The notes: a model not told the origin generated them from the letters alone. A stretch of 64,000 nt of DNA from Bugulina stolonifera (GCA_935421135.1 OW285188.1:13431233-13495232), one strand, 5' to 3'. Positions 16,496-28,697 are shown, numbered from the stretch's first letter. Translations and numbers: made by a program.

Positions 16496-17555
16496 TCCAT
16501 GTGCAGTTGTGCACGTGTGAAGTTCTTTGGTCTATTTACTAGTACTAGCAATCCCATAGCAACTCACCAATGATATTTACTAGTCTGCATGTAACTGACA
16601 AGTGTGATTAATTTGACAGGGTAGAGGGACATAGAGCTCTATTATGGAGGTACATGGGGAATAAATAGGACACAAATCAAGTTCCAGTTGTTTGTTCACT
16701 CATCAACACTGCTAGTGAATTATGTGGGATGGCTTTGAGTCAAAAATGCAAAACACAGCCCAGAGCAATTGATATGAGATGTAGGTGACTGGAAAGTTGC
16801 CCTCTCTTATTTCATTACGGAGCTGCCCATTGACCAAAACTTACCAGTAAGAAATCTAGGATCTGAAGAGATCAAAAGTTTCCTAATTTGGGGTACAGAA
16901 GGCGGTCTTCACCATTTGATTTTCCACCTGGCAAAGTGACTATGTTGTACAGAAGCATTTTAAAGCTTAATGTTTTTCCAAACACCATTAATGACCCACA
17001 TGTAAGTTCAGAGCTCTTACTGCTGCTCCCTCCTGCACCTCATCTGCTACTAATGATTATTGAACAATGCTTTTATTATTATGATAGAAACATTTCATAT
17101 TAGCATATTTACATGTATATAATATATATTATATATTATATGTACAATGTAGGTATTGAATTAAAATAATCTAAATACATTATAATATTTGTATGATATT
17201 ACTTTTCATATCCCAACCTTGTCTCACATCCTCAATAAATACGGAGAACTAAACTAATGCACCCACAAGTTTATTGGTAATAAGAAGTTGTTCTCTCTCA
17301 ATTAATCCAATGGAAAACCAATTTTAGAGAGGACAACTTCATGATATGAAGTCTCAGTAATTGAAGGAAGGCAACTTTTTATTATGATCAGTTAAGTTGT
17401 GACCAATAGCTTACGCTAGCCCAGAACAGTACTTTCACACCAAAAAACTTTTCCATTCTATCTCCTCTCCAACCTTTTGTTTATAAGGTTAATGAATGAG
17501 ATACACTAACACTTTATTACTGCATAACAATCATGTGAATGTCAGTTTGTCCACA
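16496..17555. other. intergenic spacer between K2P copies A and B
   Basis: Contains fragments of the AGTTGTCCTCTC repeat family (about 16795 and 17275-17412, the latter with both arms degenerate) and an ATATAATATATATTATATA stretch near 17115. Any promoter of copy A lies here, but no motif can be identified with confidence. Confidence 0.5.
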
Positions 17556-20500
17556 TCATAACTCTGTATTTCCTTCCTGACTATGACGTTTGTCTGAATC
17601 CAACCTTTGGTTTCCTCGCAGCACGCTAGTAGCAGTGTCCGAAATAGCTGACATGGTAGTTGCCATCCAAACCAGACCAAAGATGATCCACAGACTTACA
17701 AACACTCTGTAGAACCCTGCACCTACGGAGTCGCCAGTCCCTCCATTTGCAAATCCTGGTTGAAAGAATATATACGGTACTGAGTTCACGCACCACATGC
17801 GGCTTATACTAGTTTATCTCTCAGCAAGATGTCTTCATACAACATTCTTGTTCCGAGCAAATTCTAAATTTGTTTTAAATTTGCATGGTTGCATATCCCA
17901 AAGTCTAAAATACAGTTCTATTTGAATTTATAATTACCTGGGTAGTAGTCTCCAAAGCCTATAGTGGTGAGGGTGATAAATGTAAAATATACTGCCTCAC
18001 CATAGGTCCACCCTTCCACAGCTGTGAAGACTATTGCAGCACACAGGCTAAACAATGTCAGACCTGAAATACATCATCATCTTTCAGTTTTAACTTAAAG
18101 GGGTTATGACATGTGGTTTATGTCTATGTTCAAAGCAGCATCTCTTACTTAGGTTTATTGCATTTGTGCTACTATAAGCAGAGTTGTGTTCTCTTGCCCA
18201 TGCTTGACTCATTAGCACTAGTGGATGCTGATCCAAACGCAACTTTGTTATGAAGACGCAACTGCGTGCTTTATGTCATATAGAGAAAATTGTTGAATTC
18301 AAGCTGTTTGCATAGAAAGAGTACAGTAGTGAACAAATGATTTTACAGGATTTACTAATATAGCAGTAGGATAACTTGTGCAAGTTTTTGAATTTTTCTG
18401 GGCTTTACTTTTGCTGGCAATAATTAGCTGCCTTTATTGGTAGGTCCGGTGTTTCATCTGGCCACACTGTATACAGCGGCTATCGTTGCGTTATTCTACA
18501 TGCCTATACATTGCGTTGTGGTCTAGTTGTTCTAAATATAGCCCGGAAGCCGCAAGCATAGGATAACTAACAGTACTAGTATCTAGGTTCTCAATACGTT
18601 GTGCCACTAGATAGCTGAGTGCGTCTTGATGCTACCTGAAAACACGTGGCATAACCCCTTTAAACCTCTATTTAGCCCATTCTACATGCATTTGGGTGAC
18701 TGGTCATTAGTCCACTTCCAAGTCATGTAAAATGTGTTTTCGTGAATAATTCGAACTGTGACCACTTGTGTAAATAGTTAACACAACATTTCTTGTACAT
18801 CTTCAGAAATGTTTTAATATTTTAGCCCAAGCATATTTCAATCATGGGCACTAATAAGCTATTGATCATAATAAGAAGTTGTCCTCTCCCAATTTCTCTT
18901 CCTCTTCTTTTTTTCTCCCAGGGTATGACACACTTTTCTCAACTTTTGCTAGCCAAATATTTTTTGTGTAAATCTATGGGCAAAGTCATCAGCAATAGTT
19001 TGACACAAGTTTCAGGTCTCAAATCGCCCTAATACCAGAGATATGACCGTTTGAAAAACAGGTTTCGACTACAAGCTCTTTGGCGTTTTTCATTGTGCCG
19101 GTCATGTAGACAACTCAATATAATTTGGAACTTCCCGGACTATTATGAAAAGAGGGGACAACTCCTATTGACAAAGCCGACTTGGTTTGTGAAGTGATCA
19201 CCAATTGGTTGCAAGTTGTGACCCATTTTCTTGTTGCTAAAACCTTGCTCAAGTAGAAGGAATTTAAATTTCCTGAGTAACTTTACGTCTAGTTGCAATG
19301 AAATGCAGAGTGCAAAATCTAGTGAACTATCGACTATAGGCTTCCACAACGTGCTTCATTGCAATCACTCAACTCAATTTTAATTGATCTGTTCTGCTCA
19401 AGTACTCTTCTGTCTGTAAAACTGGCATACCTGTTCAGTGTAGTGTTCAACAAACAATCACAAGACAATGACAATCAATCACAGACAATGAACATCTAGA
19501 TCAAGAATTTCGGTGATGCAGTAGGAGATGGATGGATGGATGATGGATCGTGGTGGTACAGACCTATAACGTATGTACATTTAATATAAATAATAACAAA
19601 ATATATATTTAGTACTACTTATTCATTATTGCCATATTAAATGATAATATAATATAAATATAATTTAATATCATAAATATGAGATTTATATAATAATATA
19701 ATAATATTAACATTTATTATAATTATATATTATATAAATAATTATAATATTATTATATAATCATAATTAATAATGATATTTAATAATAAATAGGCCATGT
19801 ATAAATTATTGTTTTGTTAGAATCTATATTTAATTTTTTTGTCTAATTTTAATATTTTGGCTTAAAGCCGTTGATCAGGTTAATAATCTAAACCATATGA
19901 AAATAATTGAATTCTTCAAACTCAACCTGCCAAGCGCAAATAAACTAAATCATGTTCTCATGATAAACAAGTTGGCTTCATTCATCAGCATGTATTTCTC
20001 TTCAACTAATTCATGCAATGCGGTAATGGTTCGTTAGATTTAATTTCTTGTTGTATCCACTCAGGTATTAGGCCTATAATTCTTCTGGTCAGTGGAGCAT
20101 ACCCTAACTTACGTTCAGAGTATTCCTTAGCTTCTTCATGTAACAATGAAAAATGTCAAAACTTGGGAAGGTTTGAGTCGTTTTAAATCTCAAATTTTTA
20201 GTACGGAGAAGTACACACAGACATTGGTATCACTCCCTGTGCAAATACCATGTGCATCACGGAGTCAGCTGCCAATTGTCCAAGGAGCTGTACCTCTACT
20301 GCCATGAACTATTTGGCATCAAAAACTACTTAATTCACCAAAATTTCCATTTATCGGCTCTCAAGTTACAGTTTACTATAATATCTACTATGCCTTTCAT
20401 GCAATGTATGATATATTGAAACTTTGGGTCTAATAGGAAGTAATTATGATAAAATTTATTTTTACTTATAGTTCGATAGTGGCTTCTCTTCAACTGTTGC

Positions 20501-23500
20501 CATTTCACACAGGACTTTGTTAATTTTAGCAACCATCTCATGACTACCCAAAGGAAATAACTCGATTTATGCCTGTCACTTCTGTTATCCCATGACATAT
20601 TTTAAAGTTCACCCAGTTAGCAGTTTCGGACTCTGCATGTTATCATACTAATCACAGCGAATATTTTCATTGTAGTGCCTTAATCTATAGAGGTTGAAAT
20701 GGTACCAACATTTGACTGACTACCCACTGTAGATTCTATGCGGAGTTACTGCAACAATGCATGCAGCAGATGTTGGTAACAGATACCCGCAAAGGTCAAC
20801 TCTCAGCCAGAACTGTGTGGCTACTGTTTGAAAACGGCAGTTGGGACATGGCAAATGAGCAGCTGGTAAATAAGCCATCACATTAGACAATCCAACACAC
20901 CCATTTTCGAACTCCTGTTTAGAAAATAGCTGTGTAAAGATAAAGGAAGACTGTTCTTCAATTATGGTGATGTTCATTAACTGCAGCGATTGTACTAAAC
21001 TTGAATCTTTGATATGTTCATCTGTGAGTCACAGATGAACATATCAAAGATTCAATTTTGACAACTAGACATGTCACAGACTGTGACATGTCTAGTTGTC
21101 AAAATTTTTTACTAGTGTCAGTGTACTAGCATTTGTGCCAATGTTCAGTCACCAATGCAGCCTTTTATCCTATGCTTAGTGGACAACCTATGGCTTTACA
21201 CATTATATCTGCATTAAATGGTTTCATTAAGGCATGTATGTACGTATAAACGTAGGTCATTGTACATGTATAAATAGTGTTTATGATTTTCATATTAATG
21301 GCTAGTTGTTTATGTAACCTTATGTGTAAGCTATATACATGTATCTGCGTTTTCAAAATAAATGCATTGCTAGAATATTATACATTGGTCATTCAAAGAT
21401 GTTCCAGGTAATAATAATAAATTTGGTAGAGAGAAAGAACTAGGCAGCTTGTACAGTTAGTAATGGAGTTTTCACTGCAAACAGTCTCACAGAATGACAC
21501 ATTTCTAAAAATAACTCTAGAACTGGACTACCAGCTGCGACTTGTACATAGGTCTTCCAGTATTAATAGACACTTGTACAACCTAAGCTACATGGAGGAA
21601 TATTTGAAACCAGTTCATTGCATATGGGAAACAGCTGTGAAATATGGTATTATTCTGCTACACCTGTAGGTAGAGCCCGACTAGATGTACTAGTATAGTG
21701 ACGACAGTTAGTTACATGATTGTATAAAAAGCTAAATCCAATGTATACATTATTGGGTATATCAAATATCTACATGTATTTTAGCAGAGATGAATATTAA
21801 AAAGGCAACTTGGCTGCTGTTGGAACTACACAATTTCAATTTATAAGGCTGAAACAATTACCAGTTCTGTATGCTTATATTAATAGTAGGAGTCTTAACA
21901 TTTACCCTTTTTTTTATGATGTAGAACACAAATCACCAGATACAAGTACAGTTATATTCACAAACTATGACTACAAATGTTGCACAGCTGTATATCATGT
22001 ATGGTAATAGCCAATTCTCTGTAGCACTCGCTTAGCTGTGGGTTTAATGACAGCCTAGGTGGGTGTCTGGCCAGCAATATCTAGATTCCCACAGCTGTTA
22101 TAATAATTTTAGCAAGTAGTAATACAAGCAAGTACCAGGATAAAACTACAGGTATAATTTTGAATAAGAAAACACAAGCAAAAGGCAAACTCCTTGCATA
22201 AAAACAGTAGTTTCAAAATATACTTGGACATTTCAGGCATGGAAAAATAAATTGTAACCTCCCAGAAAATCTATGCTAAGTAAACCTAAGAAATATAAAA
22301 ACATTAATACTTTTGTCGATCCTAACATACAGATAAAGATGCTAAAGGTCAGCAGACACACACCAACATCAATAAGTTTTATCTTGAATAGTTCATGTAC
22401 AGCATGTTATTGCCGTAGCCGAACCCAAGGTAACAAAATGCAATTCAAACTAGATACATGTAGATGCTAGCATCATCACACTATCTACTTGTACTTCTTG
22501 CAATGGGTTTACGGTAAATGCGTTCTTGTAGAATCAACCAGGTGAGAGTAGACACCAAATAGTGGCGGAGTGATTTTTGAGCTGTTACATGATGGAGGCT
22601 TGAGGACATGCCAAGCTCATCTATAATGATGACACCATCACCTGTCAATCTAAAATTACAGAAAGCTACATATCAAATTTGTGGCTGCAAATTGACCTGA
22701 AAAATATGGATTGACAGCCAAGTGTTGATGGCAACAAATATATATATATAGGCTACCATTCATTTATGGATGCTTAGTAGTTTACACAACATAGGAGTCT
22801 GAAAAGTTCTGCCATCACCTGTGCATTGATTGGTGGGCTAAGAATGCTACCCAAACAGTGGCCTGGCGATATAAGCACCAAATGAACAAGAACTTGACAA
22901 AATTTGATAAAATATAGCTTGCATTGTGGACATTTATGACCATTTTCTATACATCTGACTTCAAATGTTCTAATAGCAACAGGCCTTGCATAGTTTATAT
23001 AGTCTGAAGTTACTGCCTACCTCTCATCACAAAGACCAAATGCATTATGGATAATCCATGCTGGAATGCCATCATCTTGCAATAAGCAGCAGCTTGCCCC
23101 TGTAGAAGAGTAGGCAATAATGTTCTTATTGTGATGTTTCCTATTGTGTACGAGACTTTCCTCTCCTTAAAAACAAAACGTAAAATCACTATATTACAAA
23201 TAATATGCACTAGCTACAACGATAGGCGGCGAATCTATATTCATATCATAACATGGTCTCAGAAATACCAGATTAGGCATGATACACTCCTAATGATATT
23301 GATAATAAAATAGCTGAAATGTTGATACATGTAGGCCTAAAAGTAACTCTATAAACCTTGAATAGCATAACAGTTATGATTACTAGTAAATGATGAACAT
23401 GTTATAAGTGCTATTATAAATTTATAAAGAGCATCCCTATACCTGTCTAGGTTAATATAAATAACGGCAGCTTATATTACGAAACCCAATTTTATCATAT

Positions 23501-26500
23501 GTATTTTATAAATTATGTTATATCTATATATTTTTAATACTATACAATTGACCCAAATATGAAATAAACCATAACTAATTATTAATCAGTCACAGGTTTA
23601 TGATAACTATCTTGGTTTATCATAGATTCACCATATAGAGCCTACTTTACTAGATAAAATGTTATATCATATATTCTATAATGTAGACTTATATCATATC
23701 ATTCACGTTTATTATTCATCACATTTGTTAGAAAATGCTAGTGTGAGCTAATATTTTTATTATGAACAGTAAAACAAGTCGCATTTTTATTTTAATTTGT
23801 TCCTTGTATTTCAACGCTCATCCGAAGATCAACATCAGAGGATAATTATTCTCTGAAGATGATGCCCGGATGAGCATTGAAATATAAGGAACAAAGCTAA
23901 ATAAAAATGCGTCTTGTTTCACTATTCATCACATCTAATACGGAAATTATAATTGTTACAATATTTATTAATCCTTGGTGAGGTACTTATATCTCGCGAT
24001 AATAAAGTAGGGCCTATTCGTAAATTAGTTGGAGATAATGTTAATAAAGTAGAGTATAGTTTTAATGATTAATATATTATTGTTAAAATAATAATTGCAA
24101 TTGTAGTAATAAATTTTCATGTATGTTTGTGTGCAATTGCTTTCATTAGCATAGATAAGCATTAGTACAAGTATAAGTGCTGTAAGTGTATTGTAAATTT
24201 ACAGAATTTGAAAAACTAAATGATGATACTACACAATAAAAATTGCACTGTGAACTATTGCTATATAAAATTAAAAATAAATATACATGCCACATGAAAT
24301 TTAATAAAATATATCTGTATTAATTATTCAATTAATATTATCATTATATCGCTATTACAAACACATATTAAGTTTAGTTAATAATTATTTATCATAATGA
24401 TATACATACTAAACTATTTTATTATTTATTTATAAATATAAATAATTATTTTTTTATTTTTATATATTAATTGTCGTAATGTTTGAGGCAAAGAGAGTTT
24501 GCTGGTTCACGATAAGACTCGTACTTTACTGAACTGTATTGATTCAAGTAAAAGTTTTAGTTTAGTTTCAAATGATAAAACAAAAATCAATCACTGAATC
24601 AGATAAAAATTAAAAGCACTCAGTCAGTCAGTGCACTCGAAATGAGTTGTGTCAGACCTAACCTCTGATTGCAAGAAGTCTTTGAGAAATACATAATGGT
24701 GCTAACAACCCATTTGTAGAGAATAATTAATTATATTATTGCCACAATATTTGTTTCATTCAGAGCCGTTTATTGTGAAACGGCTTCGATACTGGTTTAG
24801 TTGTAAACTAAAACTAAGTTGCAAATTTTTCTGTTTGCGCTGGTTGTTATTGTCTGGGTGTAGCCTTGGATAAAGTCGTAAAGATCAGTAATACGTGGTT
24901 TCATCGTTGTTCTATTACGTGGTCCTTTGTTTGATAAAGCTCACAGGCTTATTGCAAGTTGCATAGCAAAATTACACAGTACGGCAAACCTCCATTTCTA
25001 GGTCAGCATAATTGACCAACCAGAATCCGAATTATACTAGGCCGAGAAACCGTCATCAATTTTAGTCAAGTCTACCTGTTGTCTACATGACCGGCACAAT
25101 GAAAAACGCCAAAGAGCTTGTAGTCGAAACCTGTTTTTCAAACGGTCATATCTCTGGTATTAGGGCGATTTGAGACCTGAAACTTGTGTCAAACTATTGC
25201 TGATGACTTTGCCCATAGATTTACACAAAAAATATTTGGCTAGCAAAAGTTGAGAAAAGTGTGTCATACCCTGGGAGAAAAAAAGAAGAGGAAGAGAAAT
25301 TGGGAGAGGACAACTTCTTATTATGATCAATAGCTTATTAGTGCCCATGATTTCAATACCTAGTAGTTACTCTCAAGAACATAAATATTGTCAATATATA
25401 CCCCAAATAATTTGGAATTTTAGATAGTCTACAGAAGAGAAGATGTGTAGGTGGAATAACAAGGTGATTGCAGTAAGAAATGTTGAAACTGTGTTTCTTA
25501 TACTAACAGGTTATATGTGAGGCTTTAGAGATACCTATATCACAGAACTCCAAGGAAATCCATGAACCTGTGTGTTTGCAATAGCGAGGCTGGCGGCACT
25601 TGTTGTATTGAATGGTTAAACACCACTGGCACTTTTATATTGGATATTTCACACAACTGAAAGTTGGTACCTCTGCATTAAAACAGATAATAACACACTA
25701 GCCAATGCTTGACATTGAACCTAAGGCTATAGAGTAATGTATGACTTCCAACCACGATATTGGTAGTGAACCAACTTTGTATTAGTGTTATGTATTAAAA
25801 TAGAATTTACTCAATATAGAATACTTACCAATAGCTGATACAAGGATGAGAGATAAGAATTTTCTCCACTTCTCTTTGCTAACTTTCTTTAGAACTTTAC
25901 CTGAAAGTTTCTCAGAGAATTGACTCATTCTCATACCAAGTTGTCCAGAAGTTATGAGGAAGAGTGGAATTCCCAACAAAGCATAAAATACTGCAAACAC
26001 CCTTCCCCCTGCGGTAGCTGGAGATATATTTCCATAACCTGTAGAAAGATTGCAAGCATTAAAAAATATGATATATTGTAATGATACGCACAGTCTTCTC
26101 CAATCACCTGACATTCATTGTTATGTGTGCTTACATGAATATATCTGCTTGTATTCTGTACTACTTGACCATATACCATTGTACATTCATGTATGATAAT
26201 TACTAAGTCTTTTTATGCCTTTTATACCCATGTAAAGAGGCACGACCTCTCAGAATCCCTTGATATTCATTTTGTACATGAATTGGATGATTATAAGCAT
26301 CTTTTGTATAACCCGACCCATTTTGGGTCGGCCGTCGGGCTTCCGGCCGCCATGTTGTTGCGCAACTTCCCGATGACCCTACATCGTCTTTTCCCGACAC
26401 TACGTCGGGCGGAAGTTCTTATACTATATAAAGGGCATTGTTTTTACGTTTGTCGTCTCAGTCTTTGCTTGGATCTCAATAAAGACGCATCTATACTTAT

Positions 26501-28697
26501 TCTACAGAGACTTTCACTTCGTAGATAGGTCATTCTAGTTGTTAAGGTCCTCGACCTTGCAACACGAACCGCCCACTAGGTCGGATCACTCTTTTTTTAA
26601 GTATAGTACCCAGGCAATACTCGGGACCAGATGGGTCGTCTCTGGTAGTACTTGGACTACTGAGACCGCTCAATCTTTCATGTAATGTGAAGGCCTAGCA
26701 CCACTCATAGGCTCTTCACTTTGGGATCGGGAGTCGTCTTAGGACGACTGTACCAGAAACCAAAAACCATTACAATATTACATATACATGTATATATTAT
26801 TGGTATAGCTCCACAACTATGGGCACTTCTATTTTTCTCCAGGGAAAAAAGAAGAGGAAGATAAATTTGGAGAGGACAACTTCCAATTATGATTAGTAGC
26901 TTATTAGTGCCTATGTCCACGAACCACTGTTAGACCTACATGTATCTGACAATCTCAGGTATATACAGTGTACACACATGTATGATTTTATGAGCATATA
27001 TAATTCATTCCTTGCCTTGCATATACATGTACATATCCTACTTTGAACTGGTATATGTTTTTGTACAACGGCCTAAAGATTTGTTTTGTATAATAATTCT
27101 GTATCAACGGGAATCGCAACTCCAACAATGGTGACCTATTCTGATGAGTCATCCCAGGCCCCTTCACAATCACTACTCTCAACTAAACCTGAATCACTGG
27201 TTGGCTAACCAGGAACGTACATTTATGTAGAATTTACTATCATACCAACAGTTGTCACTAGTGTAGTTGAGAAGAAGGTAGAGCTAATGATATCCCAGTT
27301 AGTGTTGTGTGAATCTGTATCATTTGATGCAGTTATTCCCTGGTCATACGCCTCTATGATATCCTGGACGAGTTGTTTCAACTCTTCTGCTGATACACAC
27401 GTGTTGTTTTCTGAAAGAATATTAAAATTTCTAACTGTGAGACTACCAGGAATCAGATGGTAACATTATTGTTAGTCTGCCGATATCGTATTCATGCATC
27501 TATCCGATCTGAATGTACAATAACTAGAGTCGCTTAGGAATCGATGCAACACAGGCCTATACGATAACACAGCACTGCACCACATGTTACACGACACAGC
27601 ACGACACAGCACACGCAACACAAGACATATAACGTGATATCACGTAACAAATTAAGCTGTAAACTGTATTCTTTACTACCCACCATTTTCAAATTATGTT
27701 TTAACATGTTTTTACTCAAGATACTATAGAAAAGCATGTACAGATGTACGTGACTTGTAACTGTGGGCCCATATGTTTATTGTTCCAAAATACAGTTAGC
27801 ACAATATTATCTACATGTAGTACTCAAACAGTGTTTGACACAGTGTTCGAAGTGTGGTTATCCGGGAGTATACGGTGTGTACCCACCTCAATTTTAGTGG
27901 TTAATAGCTGCCTCATTTTAATAGCTAGTTTTTCCCCAAACAGTTGCTGTGGACCTGAAAGCGTAGTGGTAGAGTACTTAACACTCATCCATAAGGTCTC
28001 AAGTTCAATTCTCACTAGAGCATAATTTTTTCTATTTGCGTAACTCACTAATTTCTTAGCTATCATAAGATTAAGTGGATATCTATACAATACTAATATG
28101 TAAGATTGCATGTACTGTGTACCCACCTCAACTTTTCCACTTCGAACACTGGTTCGACACCTTATCAGGGAAGCTCAAAGATATTCCTAAGACCACCACA
28201 TGGGAATTCAGTATATTTACAGCAAAAGATTTATGCTTAAAAGGTGTAAAATAAATACTCAGTCAGAGTTCTCAAGCTGATGTAAACTGTAAAAATTGCA
28301 CAAGGCCAACTGCTCAGTATACATGTAATACCTCTAAGGGTGTATATAAATAATACAATAGCTTTAATAATATAATAATTATTATTACAAGAGAAAAAAT
28401 GTAATAGCACTTTATAATCTTACCAAGGAATGAAGCTATCTTAGCACTAGATCCTGTAACTGCTGTCTGTTCAGTAGAGTATTCTATAGAATGGAAGATA
28501 ATTCCACCAAGTATAATAAATAGTACATAGGATGCTATAAGTATAGCTAAGACCTTTCCACTCATCCACCCATCTGAACTCTCTGGAGTTTTTGGTGGAT
28601 CTGAGTCTCTTCCTAATGTTCTCTCTCCATTTGTATCTATCTTTAGTATCTTAAATGTATCTGCTGTAGGAGAAATCATAGTATTTACTGATTTCAT
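17556..28697 (-). CDS. two-pore-domain potassium channel, copy B, 5 exons, 324 aa
   Basis: Exons: 28697-28424, 27410-27246, 26038-25829, 18063-17938, 17755-17556. Phases are 1 throughout and 975 nt close. The tail of about 47 residues before M1 ends [12 protein letters not shown]1 is [20 protein letters not shown] (49-68). First filter is TTVGYGNISP (Gly147-Tyr-Gly). Linker is [18 protein letters not shown]. Second filter is [10 protein letters not shown] (250-259). M4 is [17 protein letters not shown]. Intron 3 spans about 7.8 kb because it holds the 6.5-kb element at 18843-25349 (copies A and C have about 0.4 and 0.7 kb there). Splice sites on both sides are intact, so the element would be removed with the intron if transcription passes through it. 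Nearest relative by eye is copy C. Confidence 0.92.
18843..19114 (+). repeat. left terminal inverted repeat of the 6.5-kb element
   Basis: Begins CATGGGCACTAATAAGC and ends GTCATGTAGACAAC. Beyond that point left and right interiors diverge. A 62-codon open frame inside is a by-product of the repeat and appears in both arms. Confidence 0.9.
19143..20732. other. element interior, left side; AT-rich, possible further exons
   Basis: Includes an almost pure A/T stretch (about 19563-19800). Several short frames with plausible splice sites exist, for example [16 protein letters not shown] at about 20200 (+). None can be joined in phase to the downstream exon with confidence, so the 5' part of the plus-strand unit is unresolved. 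Confidence 0.4.
20733..22007 (+). CDS. unassigned spliced coding unit 1 inside the 6.5-kb element (3' exons)
   Basis: Not recognised. Three exons join in phase: 20733-20865 (acceptor CCCACTGTAG, donor CTG/GTAAAT), 21448-21646 (donor TATG/GTATTA) and 21925-22007 (acceptor ATGATGTAG, stop TAA). The 137 deduced residues include [66 protein letters not shown] and a Cys-Tyr-rich end ([14 protein letters not shown]). There is no obvious transmembrane segment or catalytic motif. The 5' exons are not identified. Agreement of two junctions in phase makes chance unlikely but not excluded. It could be captured host sequence or a gene of the transposon itself. Confidence 0.5.
21001..21106. repeat. two abutting near-perfect palindromes, 26-bp arms each
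   Basis: First: arms 21001-21026 and 21030-21055, loop AGT. Second: arms 21054-21079 and 21081-21106, loop of one base (A). Arms are perfect by eye; the two palindromes share two bases. They sit in the intron between the first two exons of coding unit 1 and could extrude as twin cruciforms or fold into two hairpins in RNA. Confidence 0.95.
22481..23165 (-). CDS. unassigned spliced coding unit 2 inside the 6.5-kb element (3' exons)
   Basis: Not recognised. Exon 23165-23021 ends GATGAGAG/GTAGGC. Exon 22649-22481 follows acceptor AATTTTAG. The split codon makes Arg and the frame runs to a TAG. Residues include [55 protein letters not shown] and a basic end ([13 protein letters not shown]). Short beta-like hydrophobic runs alternate with glycine turns. 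The first exon's acceptor (TTTTTAAG) is weak and further 5' exons were not found in the AT-rich stretch up to 25078. The stop codons of units 1 and 2 face each other about 470 bp apart. Confidence 0.5.
23768..23923. mobile_element. 156-bp palindromic MITE nested in the 6.5-kb element
   Basis: Ends AGTAAAACAAGTCGCATTTT and, inverted, AGTGAAACAAGACGCATTTT. The arms stay complementary (GCTCATCCG with CGGATGAGC) to a short centre. No open frame. Confidence 0.75.
23924..25077. other. element interior, right side; very AT-rich
   Basis: Long A/T runs (24240-24480) without a recognisable exon. The last about 550 bp before the right arm are of ordinary composition, with no gene seen. Confidence 0.5.
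25078..25349 (-). repeat. right terminal inverted repeat of the 6.5-kb element
   Basis: Inverted copy of 18843-19114, ending GTGCCCATG at the element border. Confidence 0.9.
26297..26765 (+). mobile_element. LTR-like segment (possible solo LTR) in K2P copy B intron 2
   Basis: A GC-richer island in AT-rich intron sequence. It opens near TGTATAACCCGACCC, which contains an inverted pair (CGACCC..GGGTCG). It carries a TATA-like ACTATATAAAGGGC at about 26422 and, some 50 bases on, CAATAAAG at about 26477. TATA box then AATAAA is the order in an LTR (U3, R, U5). No second LTR, primer site or polyprotein is visible, and the exact ends and target duplication were not established. Confidence 0.4.
26836..26915 (-). 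repeat. fragment of the 6.5-kb element's TIR
   Basis: CTCCAGGGAAAAAAGAAGAG runs through GGAGAGGACAACTTCC to TAGCTTATTAGTGCC, matching about 80 bp of the outer arm with some changes. Confidence 0.75.
27841..28151. mobile_element. hAT-type MITE with internal tRNA-like module
   Basis: Terminal inverted repeats CAGTGTTCGAAGTG / CACTTCGAACACTG, flanked by GTTTGACA (27833-27840) and GTTCGACA (28152-28159), 7 of 8 identical. Internally, 27957-28020 reads GCGTAGTGGTAGAGTACTTA, then AAGTTCAATTCTCACTAG, in the order and spacing of polymerase III A and B boxes. It lies in intron 1 of K2P copy B. A second copy is at 39769-40067. Confidence 0.75.

Larger units (their letters stand above)
18843..25349. 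mobile_element. 6.5-kb element with 272-bp identical TIRs and 8-bp TSD; superfamily unassigned
   Basis: Arms 18843-19114 and 25078-25349 are inverted copies; I compared them along their full length and saw no difference. Outside both ends is ATTTCAAT (18835-18842 and 25350-25357). The termini read CATGGGCACTAATAAGC. Eight-base target duplication occurs in hAT and P superfamilies among others; the CATG start recalls the P element, but no transposase of either type was recognised. The interior is AT-rich and contains two unassigned spliced coding units, a double palindrome and a nested MITE. Identical arms argue for recent insertion or gene conversion between arms. Confidence 0.85.

Noticed and set aside
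18844..19032. 62-residue open frame, also present at 25160-25348
   Set aside because: It lies in the terminal inverted repeats and therefore appears twice; no splice or family support.
20720..20977. 85-residue open frame on the minus strand
   Set aside because: The plus strand of the same region gives an exon that splices in phase to two further exons; the minus frame has no splice context.
26193..26528. 111-residue open frame (+)
   Set aside because: Falls over K2P intron sequence and the LTR-like segment; no recognisable motif.
27957..28020. Functional tRNA gene
   Set aside because: Box-like motifs are present but no cloverleaf could be drawn, and it lies inside a MITE.
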